This document shows, piece after piece, positions 49,623 through 60,018 of a stretch of 64,000 bases of DNA. Under the pieces are notes generated by a model. It did no database searches. It saw only the letters and a program-made list of their open reading frames with translations, and was not told where the DNA came from. Positions within the stretch are counted from its first letter, which is position 1. Each line of letters begins with the position of its first letter. The stretch lies in NCBI RefSeq assembly GCF_900698955.1, contig NZ_LR217720.1, positions 620,001 to 684,000 on the forward strand, written 5' to 3'. This DNA is from Erwinia_E haradaeae_G. Lineage in GTDB: Bacteria > Pseudomonadota > Gammaproteobacteria > Enterobacterales > Enterobacteriaceae. The translations under genes were made by a program, and so were the position numbers.

Positions 49623-51692
49623 TCACGATGACTTCTCTAATGTTTCAAGAGACTTGATATATTTATAAATTTCTACCTGAGAACGGACCTTACGACGGTT
49701 ACCTCGCTGCACATAACCATTACTTAATGCTTGATCAATAACACGAGCTTTAAGAGTATCATTAATCAAGATCTGCATAATATCTATTATTTGTTGTTGT
49801 AAGACAGGGTCCAATATAGAAACACCTACTTCAATACGATCGTCAATATTCCGTGTCATCCAGTCCGCGGAAGAAAGAAAAACTTTTCTTTCCATGCCAT
49901 GATCAAAAACATATACCCGATCGTGCTCTAAATAACGATCAACAATGCTAATTGCACAAATATTGTCACTAACTCCTCGTAAATTAGGTACAAGTGTACA
50001 TATACCTCGGATAATCAGATTTACCTGTACTCCGCAACTAGATGCCATATACAAACGATCTACTAACCCTTTATCCACTAGATTATTCAGTTTTAGAATA
50101 ATATTAGCAGGTATACCTTGTTTCGCATAAGTAATCTCATTATCGATAAGTTGGTATAGCATATACCGCGAATTCTGTGGCGATACTATTAAATATTTAA
50201 AACTGACCGAACGATATGGATTAGCAATAAAATTAAATACTTCTCGCACTTCATTAGTAATACGTGCATCAGCGGTAAGCAGAGAATAATCGGTATACAA
50301 TTGTGCAGTCTTTTCATTGAAGTTTCCTGTACCGATATGTGCATATCGATTAATTTCTCCACCCTCACACCTTGAAATTAAAAATAATTTAGCGTGAATC
50401 TTCAAGCCAGGCGCTGAAAAAAGAACATGTACTCCAGCTTCCGTTAAACATTTGGCCCAATGAATGTTAGCCTCTTCGTCAAAACGAGCCTGTAACTCTA
50501 CTACCACTGTAACTTTTTTCCCATTGTAAGCAGCATGAATCATAGTATTAATAATACGTGACTCCTTAGCAACACGATAAATATTAATTTTTATGTCTAA
50601 CACAGCGGGATCAAAAGAAGCTTGGTGTAATAATTCAAGCACATGCTCAAATGTATGATAAGGATAATAAAGCAGAATATCGCAAGTTCGAATAGCATCA
50701 AATCCATTTAGAAAACTATCAAATCTTAAGTGGCGCAATTGCACCAAAGGTTTATTAGATAAATTGACCTTGCCAAGATTTGGAAAACTCATGAAATCTT
50801 TAAAGTTATGGTAACGCCCTCCAGGCAGAATAGAGTCGTATTTAGAAATATTTAACTTATTACGCAAAATCTCCACCATAGCATCTGGCATATCATACTG
50901 ATACACAAATCGCACTGGTTTAGCGGTTAAACGTTGTTTTAAACTTGACGACATTAACTCTAATAAACTGGATTCCATCTCAATAGAGAAATCATACTCT
51001 GCATCACGAGTCATTTTCATAGAATAGGCTCTGAGAAAATCATAATCAAAAACACCACAAAAAATATCCTCTAAACAATAACGTAAAATATTATCCAGCA
51101 AAATTATAGGTTTTCTACGATGAGGAGGTGCGGGTGGTAAATTGACAAAGCGTGGAACTTTATCAGAGGGAATTTCAAGTAATGCATAGTTGATCTCTGC
51201 ACCACGAATAATCTCCACGGATAAATACGTATAGTCGTCTTTTAAAAATTTAATTAAATTAGTATCCTGCGTGATTAAGATAGGAGTAATATGTTGTCGC
51301 AAGGTATATTTAAAATAATGTCGTAACCAAGTTTGCTGATTGATAGATAATTGGCGTTCATTAATCAGGAATATCTTATTACGTGCCATTTCTAATAATA
51401 AATCATTACACAGGGCGTGAAACTCCTGATCTGCTTTAAATACTCGTTCTTTTATTTTTTTTAACAAATGATACAATGACTCTGGAATACATCGTTCTTC
51501 GCTAATCAGAATTCGACGCTTTAGATCGGAAAATATAACTTTATAAAATTCTTCTAAATTATTAGAATAAATACCTAGAAAACGCATACGTTCAAGTAAT
51601 GGATTTGTCTTATCAGCGGCTTCTTGTAACACTCTTTCGTTAAAAGATAACCAACTTAATTCTTTGTCTATGTACAATTTCTCATGATTCAT
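49623..51692 (-). CDS. ppk: Polyphosphate kinase
   Basis: Reversibly polymerises ATP gamma-phosphate into polyphosphate. It has 689 residues (E. coli 688), conserved throughout from EKLYIDKELSWLSFNERVLQEA to the C-terminal RKVRSQVEIYKYIKSLE. The autophosphorylated histidine is in GLKIHAKLFLI (about 435) and the second in AHIGTGNFNEKTA (about 454); YPYHTFEHVLELL and RVYVFDHG are also typical. GGAG lies 5 nt before the ATG. Its usual downstream partner ppx is absent. Unusually large and well preserved for such a reduced genome. Confidence 0.97.
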   Translation of the reverse strand: MNHEKLYIDKELSWLSFNERVLQEAADKTNPLLERMRFLGIYSNNLEEFYKVIFSDLKRRILISEERCIPESLYHLLKKIKERVFKADQEFHALCNDLLLEMARNKIFLINERQLSINQQTWLRHYFKYTLRQHITPILITQDTNLIKFLKDDYTYLSVEIIRGAEINYALLEIPSDKVPRFVNLPPAPPHRRKPIILLDNILRYCLEDIFCGVFDYDFLRAYSMKMTRDAEYDFSIEMESSLLELMSSSLKQRLTAKPVRFVYQYDMPDAMVEILRNKLNISKYDSILPGGRYHNFKDFMSFPNLGKVNLSNKPLVQLRHLRFDSFLNGFDAIRTCDILLYYPYHTFEHVLELLHQASFDPAVLDIKINIYRVAKESRIINTMIHAAYNGKKVTVVVELQARFDEEANIHWAKCLTEAGVHVLFSAPGLKIHAKLFLISRCEGGEINRYAHIGTGNFNEKTAQLYTDYSLLTADARITNEVREVFNFIANPYRSVSFKYLIVSPQNSRYMLYQLIDNEITYAKQGIPANIILKLNNLVDKGLVDRLYMASSCGVQVNLIIRGICTLVPNLRGVSDNICAISIVDRYLEHDRVYVFDHGMERKVFLSSADWMTRNIDDRIEVGVSILDPVLQQQIIDIMQILINDTLKARVIDQALSNGYVQRGNRRKVRSQVEIYKYIKSLETLEKSS

Positions 51693-54014
51693 GGTAACTC
51701 CGTACTATACTTTAGGCTATAAGTTATTTTTAACCTAAAGTATTATTTCTACAATATATCAATATTCTCTTGTACTAAATCTAGATTATATGCAACAACA
51801 TTTTTGTGCACATTCAATGCGCTTATTATCTTAACTTTATATTATTCAAAAAGTATTTTGGTAAAACCATCTAAAATACTATATATTTAAAATAACCTCC
51901 TAGGAAATACATATATATCATAAAAATACATGTTGTGTTTGTAACAATATGCACTCACTATATTTATGAAATTTACTATACTCTCTGACAGATATTTTAC
52001 ATTTTAATTTTATATTTCAAGTTAAAACAACTAACAGTCTGAGGGTTTTAATAATATTTGTTAATGCTTTTTCATATGAGGCGCGAGGTTTAAGCACAGC
52101 AGAATGTCTTCGTGAGGTATTCTTTAGACTTTAATGAAAATTAATGTTTATATAGGTCGATTATATCTTCTATTAATATATTAAAATATAAAACACATTC
52201 CCCGAGGGGTATGAAAAATAATCATGTGGTAACTTATAACATCAATCCCACAAACATGCAAAATTAATAAGAAAACTACTTCCTGGCACTATGCAATATA
52301 CATAGAATACCACCTAATACAATATTCCCATCGACTATAAATTATTTATATTATCCACATTTCGTATATTCCATAAAAATTTTACATAACACGCATGTCC
52401 ACTAAATATCGTCGAAAAAATCTATTAGAAAAAATCGATATACATATATCTACATCAAAGAAAGATTTCTAAGAATCGTCGTTCTCTACTACCATTAGAT
52501 ATTGCTGATAATAATATTATTATATACAACCCTGTTGCTAAACCTATTATATAGATAACCTACACATAATAACAAACAATCAAGAACCACGTGAACCATT
52601 GCAGTAAAAGTTACCGTTTTAATACTAAATTCACCTGCTTATAATTTGCTATAAATATCCATAAATACATCTATTGTCACATCATGCATTAATAATTTGT
52701 AATAACATTCTATACTATACATCTCACAAGCCTCATAAAATTATGAATGCTTTCTCTAATTTATCATAGGGTGCTATTTACAGAGATGTTGTTGTGTTCT
52801 GTTGGAAAAGAGCATGCCGCACCACTCATCTCAACAATAGATACACAGTACATAATATATGTTATTTAACATTATTAAATCCAATCTTATACTATTGTCC
52901 TTTTATTATGGATTAATCCATACAAAAAACACGTACACAGTGTGCTACACGTATTACTTACCACATCCATACGAGAATATTGCTTATTCTACACAGTAAA
53001 AATCACTAGCAACCAGTCTAATATCTAGAAACGTCTGGATTAACAAATAAAATAAACACTTAAAAAAATGATTGACTGAAGACGATACCATAATCTTGTA
53101 ACTACAGTTCCTTAAAAACCATCTGGAATAACTTACCACCTGAGATATTACTTACAACGATTAATAATGGATTATGCAGTTAATATTTCAAAATATGGCT
53201 ACACACACCACAATATAAAACCCTCCTGTTCCCGTACCTTTAAGTAGTCATAAACTACCATAAATAGAAATTATAGCCTATAGAACATTCACGAACCACA
53301 AATACATTAGTCATTCCAATAATAATACTTACAGATGCATAGATATTATAACCTGTAAAGCTCTTATCATATAAAGCAGATGTATTTACATCATCCTGTA
53401 AATTATAGCACAATATAGAGTTTAGAGATGTCATCCAGTAAAATCAAAATATAACGTTACGCGTGTGGTGCAGCACACTGTAATACATAACAGTAGTACT
53501 GAGTGACGCCGACTAAGCCAAAAAATCCTTATTTCTCGGATATGATCATTGGAGTGATCTCTCCACACACACGATATTAGTTATCACCACTAAGGAGATA
53601 TGGAAAATACGTTATTAAATCGATTGTTGATCGTAGGATACTGATCCTAAACTTTTTATTCATTAACGGTATGTTTGATGAAAGACGTTTATATATTTCT
53701 GCTAAACACCAGGAAAATAAACTTACATGTCTACATTCTCTAAAAACCCATAATAAAAACAAAATATATTATAAATCTATCAATAGGTACACAGTCCTTT
53801 TTCGTGTTCATTTATCGCATACATTGAACATGACTTCCCTACTAGCATTAGAACTATGCTTGAGTAAATATTAACAAATTCATCCACAAAAAATCTGCTA
53901 TAGAATCGCATCAATCACTTTACTATACCATAGTGGTATGATATGTTAACTCTTTTGATCTATAATTGACCCGCTTTTATTACCCATCTTTTTTGTATTC
54001 AAAACCATGCTTTT
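51693..54014. other. 2.3 kb non-coding gap between ppk and udk
   Basis: A+T-rich spacer with two slightly G+C-richer patches. At about 52036-52134 (plus strand) a frame reads SLRVLIIFVNAFSYEARG then LSTAECLREVFFRL and a stop, with no start or Shine-Dalgarno; it could be the tail of a dead gene. At about 53456-53570 there is a GTGTG/CACAC stem and mixed composition but no convincing frame. CCCCGAGGGG occurs near 52203. No RNA gene recognised. Confidence 0.55.
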
Positions 54015-54665
54015 TTATTCCTCAAAAAACTGATTGATTTTGGCTTTGAGAATATCAATGGCAATGCGATTTTTACCTCCACGAGGTACAATAATATCAG
54101 CATATTGTTTGCAAGGTTCAATAAATTGTAGGAACATAGGTCGTACTGTTTTCTGATACTGCGCCATTACTGAATCCATAGAGCGCCCTCTCTCGTTAAC
54201 ATCACGTTGCATGCGTCGCAGAAGGCAAATATCAAGCGATGTATCTACAAAGATAGAAAAATTCATCTCCTGACGCAATTTAGCGCTAGTAAGCAATAAA
54301 ATCCCTTCTAGGATAATAACCTTTTTCGGTTTGAGATGAAGTGTTTGTTGAGTCCGTGTATGTTCGGTGTAGCTATAAACCGGTAAATCAATCGCAAGCC
54401 CTGCTTTTAACATCTGTAAGTGTTGTAACAATAGGCTGTGATCCATAGCATTTGGGTGGTCATAATTAGTGTGAACTCTCTCAGCCATTGTGAGATGACC
54501 TTGATCTCTATAATAAGCATCCTCAGGAATTACTCCAATGTTTTCATCACCAAAACGGTCACGAACTTCATGATAAAGCGTACTAGCAATTAGACTTTTC
54601 CCTGAAGCGGACGCACCTGAGATACCTACGATAACGCATTGATGATGTGACAACTTGTCAGCCAT
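54015..54665 (-). CDS. udk: Uridine/cytidine kinase
   Basis: Phosphorylates uridine and cytidine, the pyrimidine salvage entry point. It has 216 residues (E. coli 213). The P-loop is GASASGKS (17-24); GVIPEDAYYRDQ, NYDHPNAMDHSLL and the LRRMQRDVNERGRSMDSVMAQY block are conserved. The C-terminal sequence GGKNRIAIDILKAKINQFFE matches E. coli. It has a modest AGG-type ribosome site about 10 nt upstream. It suggests some use of nucleosides supplied by the host. Confidence 0.97.
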   Translation of the reverse strand: MADKLSHHQCVIVGISGASASGKSLIASTLYHEVRDRFGDENIGVIPEDAYYRDQGHLTMAERVHTNYDHPNAMDHSLLLQHLQMLKAGLAIDLPVYSYTEHTRTQQTLHLKPKKVIILEGILLLTSAKLRQEMNFSIFVDTSLDICLLRRMQRDVNERGRSMDSVMAQYQKTVRPMFLQFIEPCKQYADIIVPRGGKNRIAIDILKAKINQFFEE

Positions 54666-54972
54666 AGTTTAACGACCTGAACTGAAGACAGAATAAAGAG
54701 GCACTCTGTATCCCTATAGATTGCCAAATGTAAGAAACATCTATAAACCCAGCTCAAGTATAAAAAGTATATTTATATCTTGCTTTCTTATCGTATATCC
54801 CGATAACTTTATATGGTATTACCACCATAATATGATGCCATAATAAAACGAGTCCTAGGACGCATATTTACGTATTTTTTAACCATTCTATATAATGGAA
54901 TAATAATATTTCAGTTCGTAATGTATAGAATCAGCAATATATTTAAGCCATATATTTCCATTCAAGATGACA
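54666..54972. other. Non-coding gap between pdxY and udk
   Basis: About 0.3 kb between two minus-strand genes that are not neighbours in E. coli. No gene or clear terminator seen. Confidence 0.55.
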
Positions 54973-55845
54973 TCACAATAATGCGATTTGCACAGCACTA
55001 AATTGTAGTTGTGGTTCCACCATGGCTTGTTGTGCAGCGACTAACTGTAGTTCATATTCTCCCATTTGATGGGTTTTCAGCATTACTGCATACACAGCGG
55101 CTGTTACATGCTCTACTGCTGCCTGTAAAGGTAAGCCATTAAGAAGATTTACTAAAAGTAATCCACTGGTTAAATCCCCTACTCCTACGGGTTGACGAAC
55201 ACCAAAGTCTATCAGTGGTCGATCGATATGCCATACTTGGTCACCCGTTACTAATAACATTTCCAACCTATCTCTGCGATAACCAGCATTAGCTAGGTGT
55301 TTGACTAACACAACTTTTGGTCCTTTGATTATTAAAGCATGCGCAGCAGCAATAACTTGTTCAACATTAGCTAGCACACCACTACCGCTAAGCACTTCGA
55401 GCTCCCAAATATTAGGTGCTACAATATCACTTTCTTGTAACGATAAATGAGCATGAAACTCAGAAACACCAGTTGCAACAATACAACCTTTTTTTGGGTG
55501 CCCCATTACAGGATCGCAAAAATACCATGCATTAGGATTAGCCTCTTTCACCATACGTACGATTTCCAGTATAGCTTTTCCTTGTTCCGCTGACCCAAGA
55601 TATCCACTTAACACTGCATCGCAAGTTTTTAAGCGATCAATATCGTCAATGCCGCGAACAATATCTATTAAATGAGTTCCTGACATCACTGAGCCAGTCC
55701 AATGACCATACTGCGTATGATTAGAAAATTGAACAGTATTAAGTGGCCAAACATTAGCACCCAGTCGTCGCATGGGGAATTCTGCAGCTCCATTACCTGC
55801 ATGACCGAAGACAGTGTGGGACTGAATAGAAAGAATATTTTTCAT
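54973..55845 (-). CDS. pdxY: Pyridoxal kinase PdxY
   Basis: Phosphorylates pyridoxal to PLP in the B6 salvage pathway (ribokinase fold). It has 290 residues (E. coli 287). The N-terminus MKNILSIQSHTVFGHAGN, RRLGANVWPLNTVQFSNHTQYG, CDAVLSGYLGSAEQG and YFCDPVMGHPKKGCIV match PdxY rather than the PdxK paralogue. The catalytic/anion-hole motif PVGVGDLTSGLLL is present. The last 20 residues diverge. The stop is TGA. In E. coli it follows tyrS; here it has been separated and lies between udk and ptsI. It supplies PLP to enzymes such as EpmB in this window. Confidence 0.96.
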   Translation of the reverse strand: MKNILSIQSHTVFGHAGNGAAEFPMRRLGANVWPLNTVQFSNHTQYGHWTGSVMSGTHLIDIVRGIDDIDRLKTCDAVLSGYLGSAEQGKAILEIVRMVKEANPNAWYFCDPVMGHPKKGCIVATGVSEFHAHLSLQESDIVAPNIWELEVLSGSGVLANVEQVIAAAHALIIKGPKVVLVKHLANAGYRRDRLEMLLVTGDQVWHIDRPLIDFGVRQPVGVGDLTSGLLLVNLLNGLPLQAAVEHVTAAVYAVMLKTHQMGEYELQLVAAQQAMVEPQLQFSAVQIALL

Positions 55846-56662
55846 GATATTTCAAACCTAATACTAATGTGCATATACTGTATTATTATTGTACCATCAA
55901 GTGGTCTAAACGCTTCTTACAAACTTTTTACCTACAGACAAAATTAAAGAACCAGAATAGCGAGTTAATCGGTCATTCACCGGCAGGGGCTGTTCACTCG
56001 TGGTCTTCGCCACTTGGCAGGTATATAATACGTCAGCAACTAAGAATTATACCCCTATCTCTCATTAAATACCCCAACATTATAAGGAAAAATTATGATA
56101 AACTAAATGTTGCACTCTCAATCTGAAATCTTATCTACAAGATACTACTACTATTTGACCTTCTATGATGATTTTCTTTCTCGTTAATAATCATTCGATG
56201 TAATACACTATATTAAATTCACTACAAAATAATGGATTACTGATGAGTATCATCATTCTTTGATCTATTTGTAACCTTCTTACATTTCTTTTCCTATCAT
56301 TAATCGTAATATCATGATTGTGAAAAAATATCTCTATATATAATGAATGATACATGCTAAGAATGAGAGAAATAAAATAAAGTCCATCATCAGTATTGTT
56401 CAAAATGTAGAACATCCGCGCTACGCTCAGATTGTATATCCAGGCGTAGATTAATGTGAACATATGCACTTGGATATTATACACTATCTAACACATTGCA
56501 AAAATCTTCATACCATCAGCACTGATAGATTCTTATATGAGATCTCATATCATATATATGCCTGAAAAATCATTATAGTTTAGATGCATTATTGTTGTGC
56601 ACGACAAGAGGCTGCATGTCTGTTTTTTGGTTAATATAATACTGGCATCTCATATATACAGT
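55846..56662. other. Non-coding gap between ptsI and pdxY (crr position)
   Basis: About 0.8 kb. In E. coli crr follows ptsI; no Crr/EIIA sequence is readable. A distinctly G+C-richer patch at about 55955-56025 contains CGGTCATTCACCG and GTGGTCTTCGCCAC stems; the frames across it (for example the 85-codon plus-strand frame 55869-56126) resemble no known protein. It may be a relic of a structured RNA or gene. Confidence 0.55.
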
Positions 56663-58384
56663 CTATTTTTTGTCTACAAGAAAAGAATCTATTAATTGCA
56701 TTAATTCATCTGCCGTAGATTGAGTTAGTGCTTGTACTGCTAATTTTTTAGCCTTGTGCAAATCACAGCTACGAATAATTTTTTTTATACGTGGAATAGA
56801 GATAGCACTCATGCTAAATTCGTCTAGTCCCATCCCTAATAATAATAATGTAGCACGCGGATCTCCTGCTAATTCACCGCACATGCCTATCCACTTACCT
56901 TCAGCATGAGCAGCATCAATCACAGTCTTAATTAACTGTATAACAGGAGGAGACAGAGGATTATAGAGATGGGATATTAATTCATTACCACGATCTACCG
57001 CTAAAGTATACTGCGTCAGATCATTAGTACCAATACTAAAAAAATCAACTTCTTTGGCTAAGTGATGCGCAATCACCGCAGAAGCTGGAGTTTCTACCAT
57101 GATACCGATCTCAATATCTTTATTGAATGCTTTTTCTTCCCTAGACAGCTCTTCTTTTACAATTTCAAGTTGTATTTTTAAAAAGCGCACTTCCTCCACA
57201 GAAATCACCATAGGAAACATGATGCGCAAGACACCAAAAGCAGAGGCGCGGAGGATCGCACGTAGTTGTGACTTTAACATCTCAGAGCGATCCATTAAAA
57301 TACGAATAGCACGCCAACCAAGAAATGGATTATTCTCTCTTGGTAGATTCATGTATGGTATTTTTTTATCCCCACCGATATCCATCGTACGAATAATGAC
57401 ACCACGAGCACCCAATGCCTCTACCACTGATTTATAAGCTTGAAACTGCTCCTCTTCACTAGGTAACGATTGACGGTTCATAAATAAACACTCTGTACGA
57501 TACAAACCCACCCCATCTGCACCGTAATACCCTATACCTGCAATATCACGTATCGTACCAATATTTGCGCAGAGTTTGACCATATGACCGTCAAGAGTGA
57601 TTGCTGGTAACCCTGTGAGTTGTAATAACTCCTGTCTCTCGATGTTGTGCTGTTTTTCTAGCAATTTCAGCTCTGAAATTTTTTCTGGATCCGGATTAAT
57701 ATGCACTTGATTGTGTATTCCATCTAAAATCAAGAAATCACCATGTTTAACCTTACTAGTAATATTCCCAGTACCTACAATAGCTGGTAACTCTAATGCA
57801 CGAGCCATAATCGAGGTGTGGGAAGTAGCTCCGCCCATATCGGTAATAAAACCTAGCACCTTTCTCACATTCATTTGAGCTATGTCTGATGGAGTGAGAT
57901 CTCGAGCAATAATGATAACTTCCTCATCAATCGAGCTAAAATCAATAATATTTAAACCCAAAATATTTTTTAGAAGACGTTGGCCAATATCACGCACATC
58001 AGACGCACGCTCTTTTAGATACTCATCATCTATCTCTTCTAGAGATTTTACCTGAGAATTAATTACAGTATAAACCGCTAAATCCGCGGTAGCTAATTCA
58101 TCTCTGATCAAGGAAACAACGTCATGCTCCATATCCTCATCTTCTAACAGCATAATATGCCCCTCAAAGATGGCTGCTTTTTCTTCTCCATAGACTTCAC
58201 GAGCTTTCATTTGAATCATTGTAAGTTGTTGAAAAGACTTTTTACGAGCATCAAGAAAACGATGAATTTCCTGATTAACTTGATCGGTAAGAATTTTCTC
58301 TTCAGTAATGACTATCTCTTCTTCTTTTACAAGCAATGCCCTGCCAAACTTTATCATTGGTAATATCACAATACCTGAAATCAT
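56663..58384 (-). CDS. ptsI: Phosphotransferase system enzyme I
   Basis: Transfers phosphate from PEP to HPr, the first step of PTS sugar uptake. It has 573 residues (E. coli 575). The active-site histidine is in GGATSHTSIMARALELPA (about 188), where E. coli has GGRTSH; the Arg-to-Ala change two residues before the serine is unusual for enzyme I. The PEP-binding C-terminal domain is intact (LYRTECLFM, VRTMDIGGDKK, FFSIGTNDLTQY, GMCGELAGDPRA with the catalytic Cys). AAGG lies 8 nt before the ATG. Neither ptsH nor crr flanks it, so its phosphate acceptor must be encoded elsewhere. Confidence 0.96.
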   Translation of the reverse strand: MISGIVILPMIKFGRALLVKEEEIVITEEKILTDQVNQEIHRFLDARKKSFQQLTMIQMKAREVYGEEKAAIFEGHIMLLEDEDMEHDVVSLIRDELATADLAVYTVINSQVKSLEEIDDEYLKERASDVRDIGQRLLKNILGLNIIDFSSIDEEVIIIARDLTPSDIAQMNVRKVLGFITDMGGATSHTSIMARALELPAIVGTGNITSKVKHGDFLILDGIHNQVHINPDPEKISELKLLEKQHNIERQELLQLTGLPAITLDGHMVKLCANIGTIRDIAGIGYYGADGVGLYRTECLFMNRQSLPSEEEQFQAYKSVVEALGARGVIIRTMDIGGDKKIPYMNLPRENNPFLGWRAIRILMDRSEMLKSQLRAILRASAFGVLRIMFPMVISVEEVRFLKIQLEIVKEELSREEKAFNKDIEIGIMVETPASAVIAHHLAKEVDFFSIGTNDLTQYTLAVDRGNELISHLYNPLSPPVIQLIKTVIDAAHAEGKWIGMCGELAGDPRATLLLLGMGLDEFSMSAISIPRIKKIIRSCDLHKAKKLAVQALTQSTADELMQLIDSFLVDKK

Positions 58385-59633
58385 AAACTTACCTTTATCT
58401 TGCTATATTTTATCAGTGATTATTTTAAGAAAAATACTACCTATCTATCAAGCATACTGTTGTGGTATTCTATTTGAGGGAAAAAGTCCAGCTTAAAAAA
58501 TAAATATAATATATTGGCGGGATGTGTCATGATTGTACGTAAAATACCATCTCATAGAAGGGTATACCGTAATACAACTTTTATGTTCCTAACAGACAGG
58601 ACGAATATATTAACTAATAATCCGACGATAAAATTCAATGCAGTGCATTCTGGATTCTCCATAAACCATTACACGATTCCTCATGTTTCATATAATTGTT
58701 ATACAAGTATCGTGAGCAATACTCTAAAAGCATTTTATCAAAATATTCAAATACTGAAAATAAATCCTAGAGCATAAATATTATATAATAATACATAGTT
58801 TTCAATATAAATTACTATAATAACCCAGTTTTCAATATAAATTACTATAATAACCCAGGATGTTGCACATGTTTTTCATAAAAATAATCATGTGATAATT
58901 TAATACAATCAACTAAACTACTCAACTAATCATTAATAAACTACATACACTGTATAGATTTTATTCAGAATCATAATTTCATGCTCATAACTATGTCATT
59001 ACATATCATAAAATATATATTATATATTATATATTAAAATATAATTAAGTCAAGTTGATGTAGGTGATACTCCCAGTGACCTCACACCACAGAATCATCA
59101 GAAATATTTCAAACTAGCAATAGAATGTAATTCTCGTGACAGACTTATCTCTATATAATACATATTTTTATGTAAGATCTCTAGTATAATACTATACTCG
59201 TACTGGAAATGATCGTGATACTATATCGTGCTATCGACACAAACAAAAAACAGAAACAAGCACCTCACTATATATTATATTAATACTTGCTATCATAAGC
59301 TCTTTCCACTTCAGATCTATGCTGGCGCTAACCTACTCTTAACATTCTACTTATCACGAAAGCATAACTATTTATACAGGGGACTCACTTCGCCCATTCG
59401 AATACTGTTTCATTTTTGATTCATTTGACAAAAGATAAAAACTAGAATAGTTTATTTTATTTTTTTGTACTACAGTATCATCATACTGCAAAATCAGATT
59501 ATGATAGCATCATACCGTAAACATTTACATATCGTGAAAAAGATCACGAAATACAATCATTACAACAATGATCGATGGAATATATCTGATTTATATACAT
59601 TGTTATTTTAGTTTATTGACAACAGGCTTGTTT
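58385..59633. other. Non-coding gap between ptsI and secE (ptsH and tufB positions)
   Basis: About 1.25 kb between divergent genes. In E. coli ptsH precedes ptsI, and a tRNA cluster plus tufB precede secE. None is visible: no HPr-like frame on the minus strand, no EF-Tu residue and no tRNA T-arm. It holds a tandem repeat at 58797-58856. The 87-codon frame 58514-58777 looks random. Confidence 0.6.
58797..58856. repeat. Perfect 30-bp tandem duplication
   Basis: A 30-bp unit beginning AGTTTTCAATATAAATTACT occurs twice head to tail without mismatch (58797-58826, 58827-58856). The absence of divergence in otherwise freely drifting spacer suggests a recent replication-slippage event. Confidence 0.9.
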
Positions 59634-60017
59634 ATGAATTCCTATAAAATATTTCAAAAAAAAAAGAAAAAATCAGAAATATACCAATGGTTAGGGGCAG
59701 TAATCCTGCTTGTAATAGCTGTCGCAGGCACTATTGGGTATCATGATATTCCATTACCACTGCATATACTTTGTATCATGATCTTAATAATTGCAGCAGC
59801 TAGTTTAGCTCTGTTAACAACACTAGGTAAATTAGTCTTGACTTTTGTACAGCAATCGTACACTGAGGTCCGTAAAATTATATGGCCTACTCGTCAGGAA
59901 ACTTTACATACTACGCTTATCGTGACTGTTGTTACTGCGATTATGTCGCTGATTTTGTGGGGTTTGGATGGTATCCTAGTCCGCCTCGTATCATTTATTA
60001 CTGGACTGAGGTTTTAA
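59634..60017 (+). CDS. secE: Preprotein translocase subunit SecE
   Basis: Membrane subunit that clamps SecY. The frame is open from 59568, but the ATG at 59634 (AGG 7 nt upstream) gives 127 residues, exactly the E. coli length. Three membrane segments are present (about 18-36, 42-62, 95-115). The conserved cytoplasmic amphipathic helix and hinge TEVRKIIWPTRQETLHTTL are intact, as is the ending DGILVRLVSFITGLRF. Codons 8-13 run through A10-G-A6 (59656-59672), a long slippery tract in frame as sequenced. NusG starts 1 bp after its stop. Confidence 0.96.
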   Translation: MNSYKIFQKKKKKSEIYQWLGAVILLVIAVAGTIGYHDIPLPLHILCIMILIIAAASLALLTTLGKLVLTFVQQSYTEVRKIIWPTRQETLHTTLIVTVVTAIMSLILWGLDGILVRLVSFITGLRF

Positions 60018-60018
60018 G

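Noticed and set aside
56191..56484. 97-codon minus-strand frame between pdxY and ptsI as a crr remnant
   Set aside because: No EIIA-Glc motif; Met/Ile/Tyr-rich random appearance.
58514..58777. 87-codon frame near the lost ptsH position
   Set aside because: Wrong strand for ptsH and no HPr active-site pattern (GLHTRPA).
58980..59045. ATATAT-rich stretch as a possible replication origin or repeat array
   Set aside because: Simple A+T tract only; no DnaA boxes or ordered repeats.
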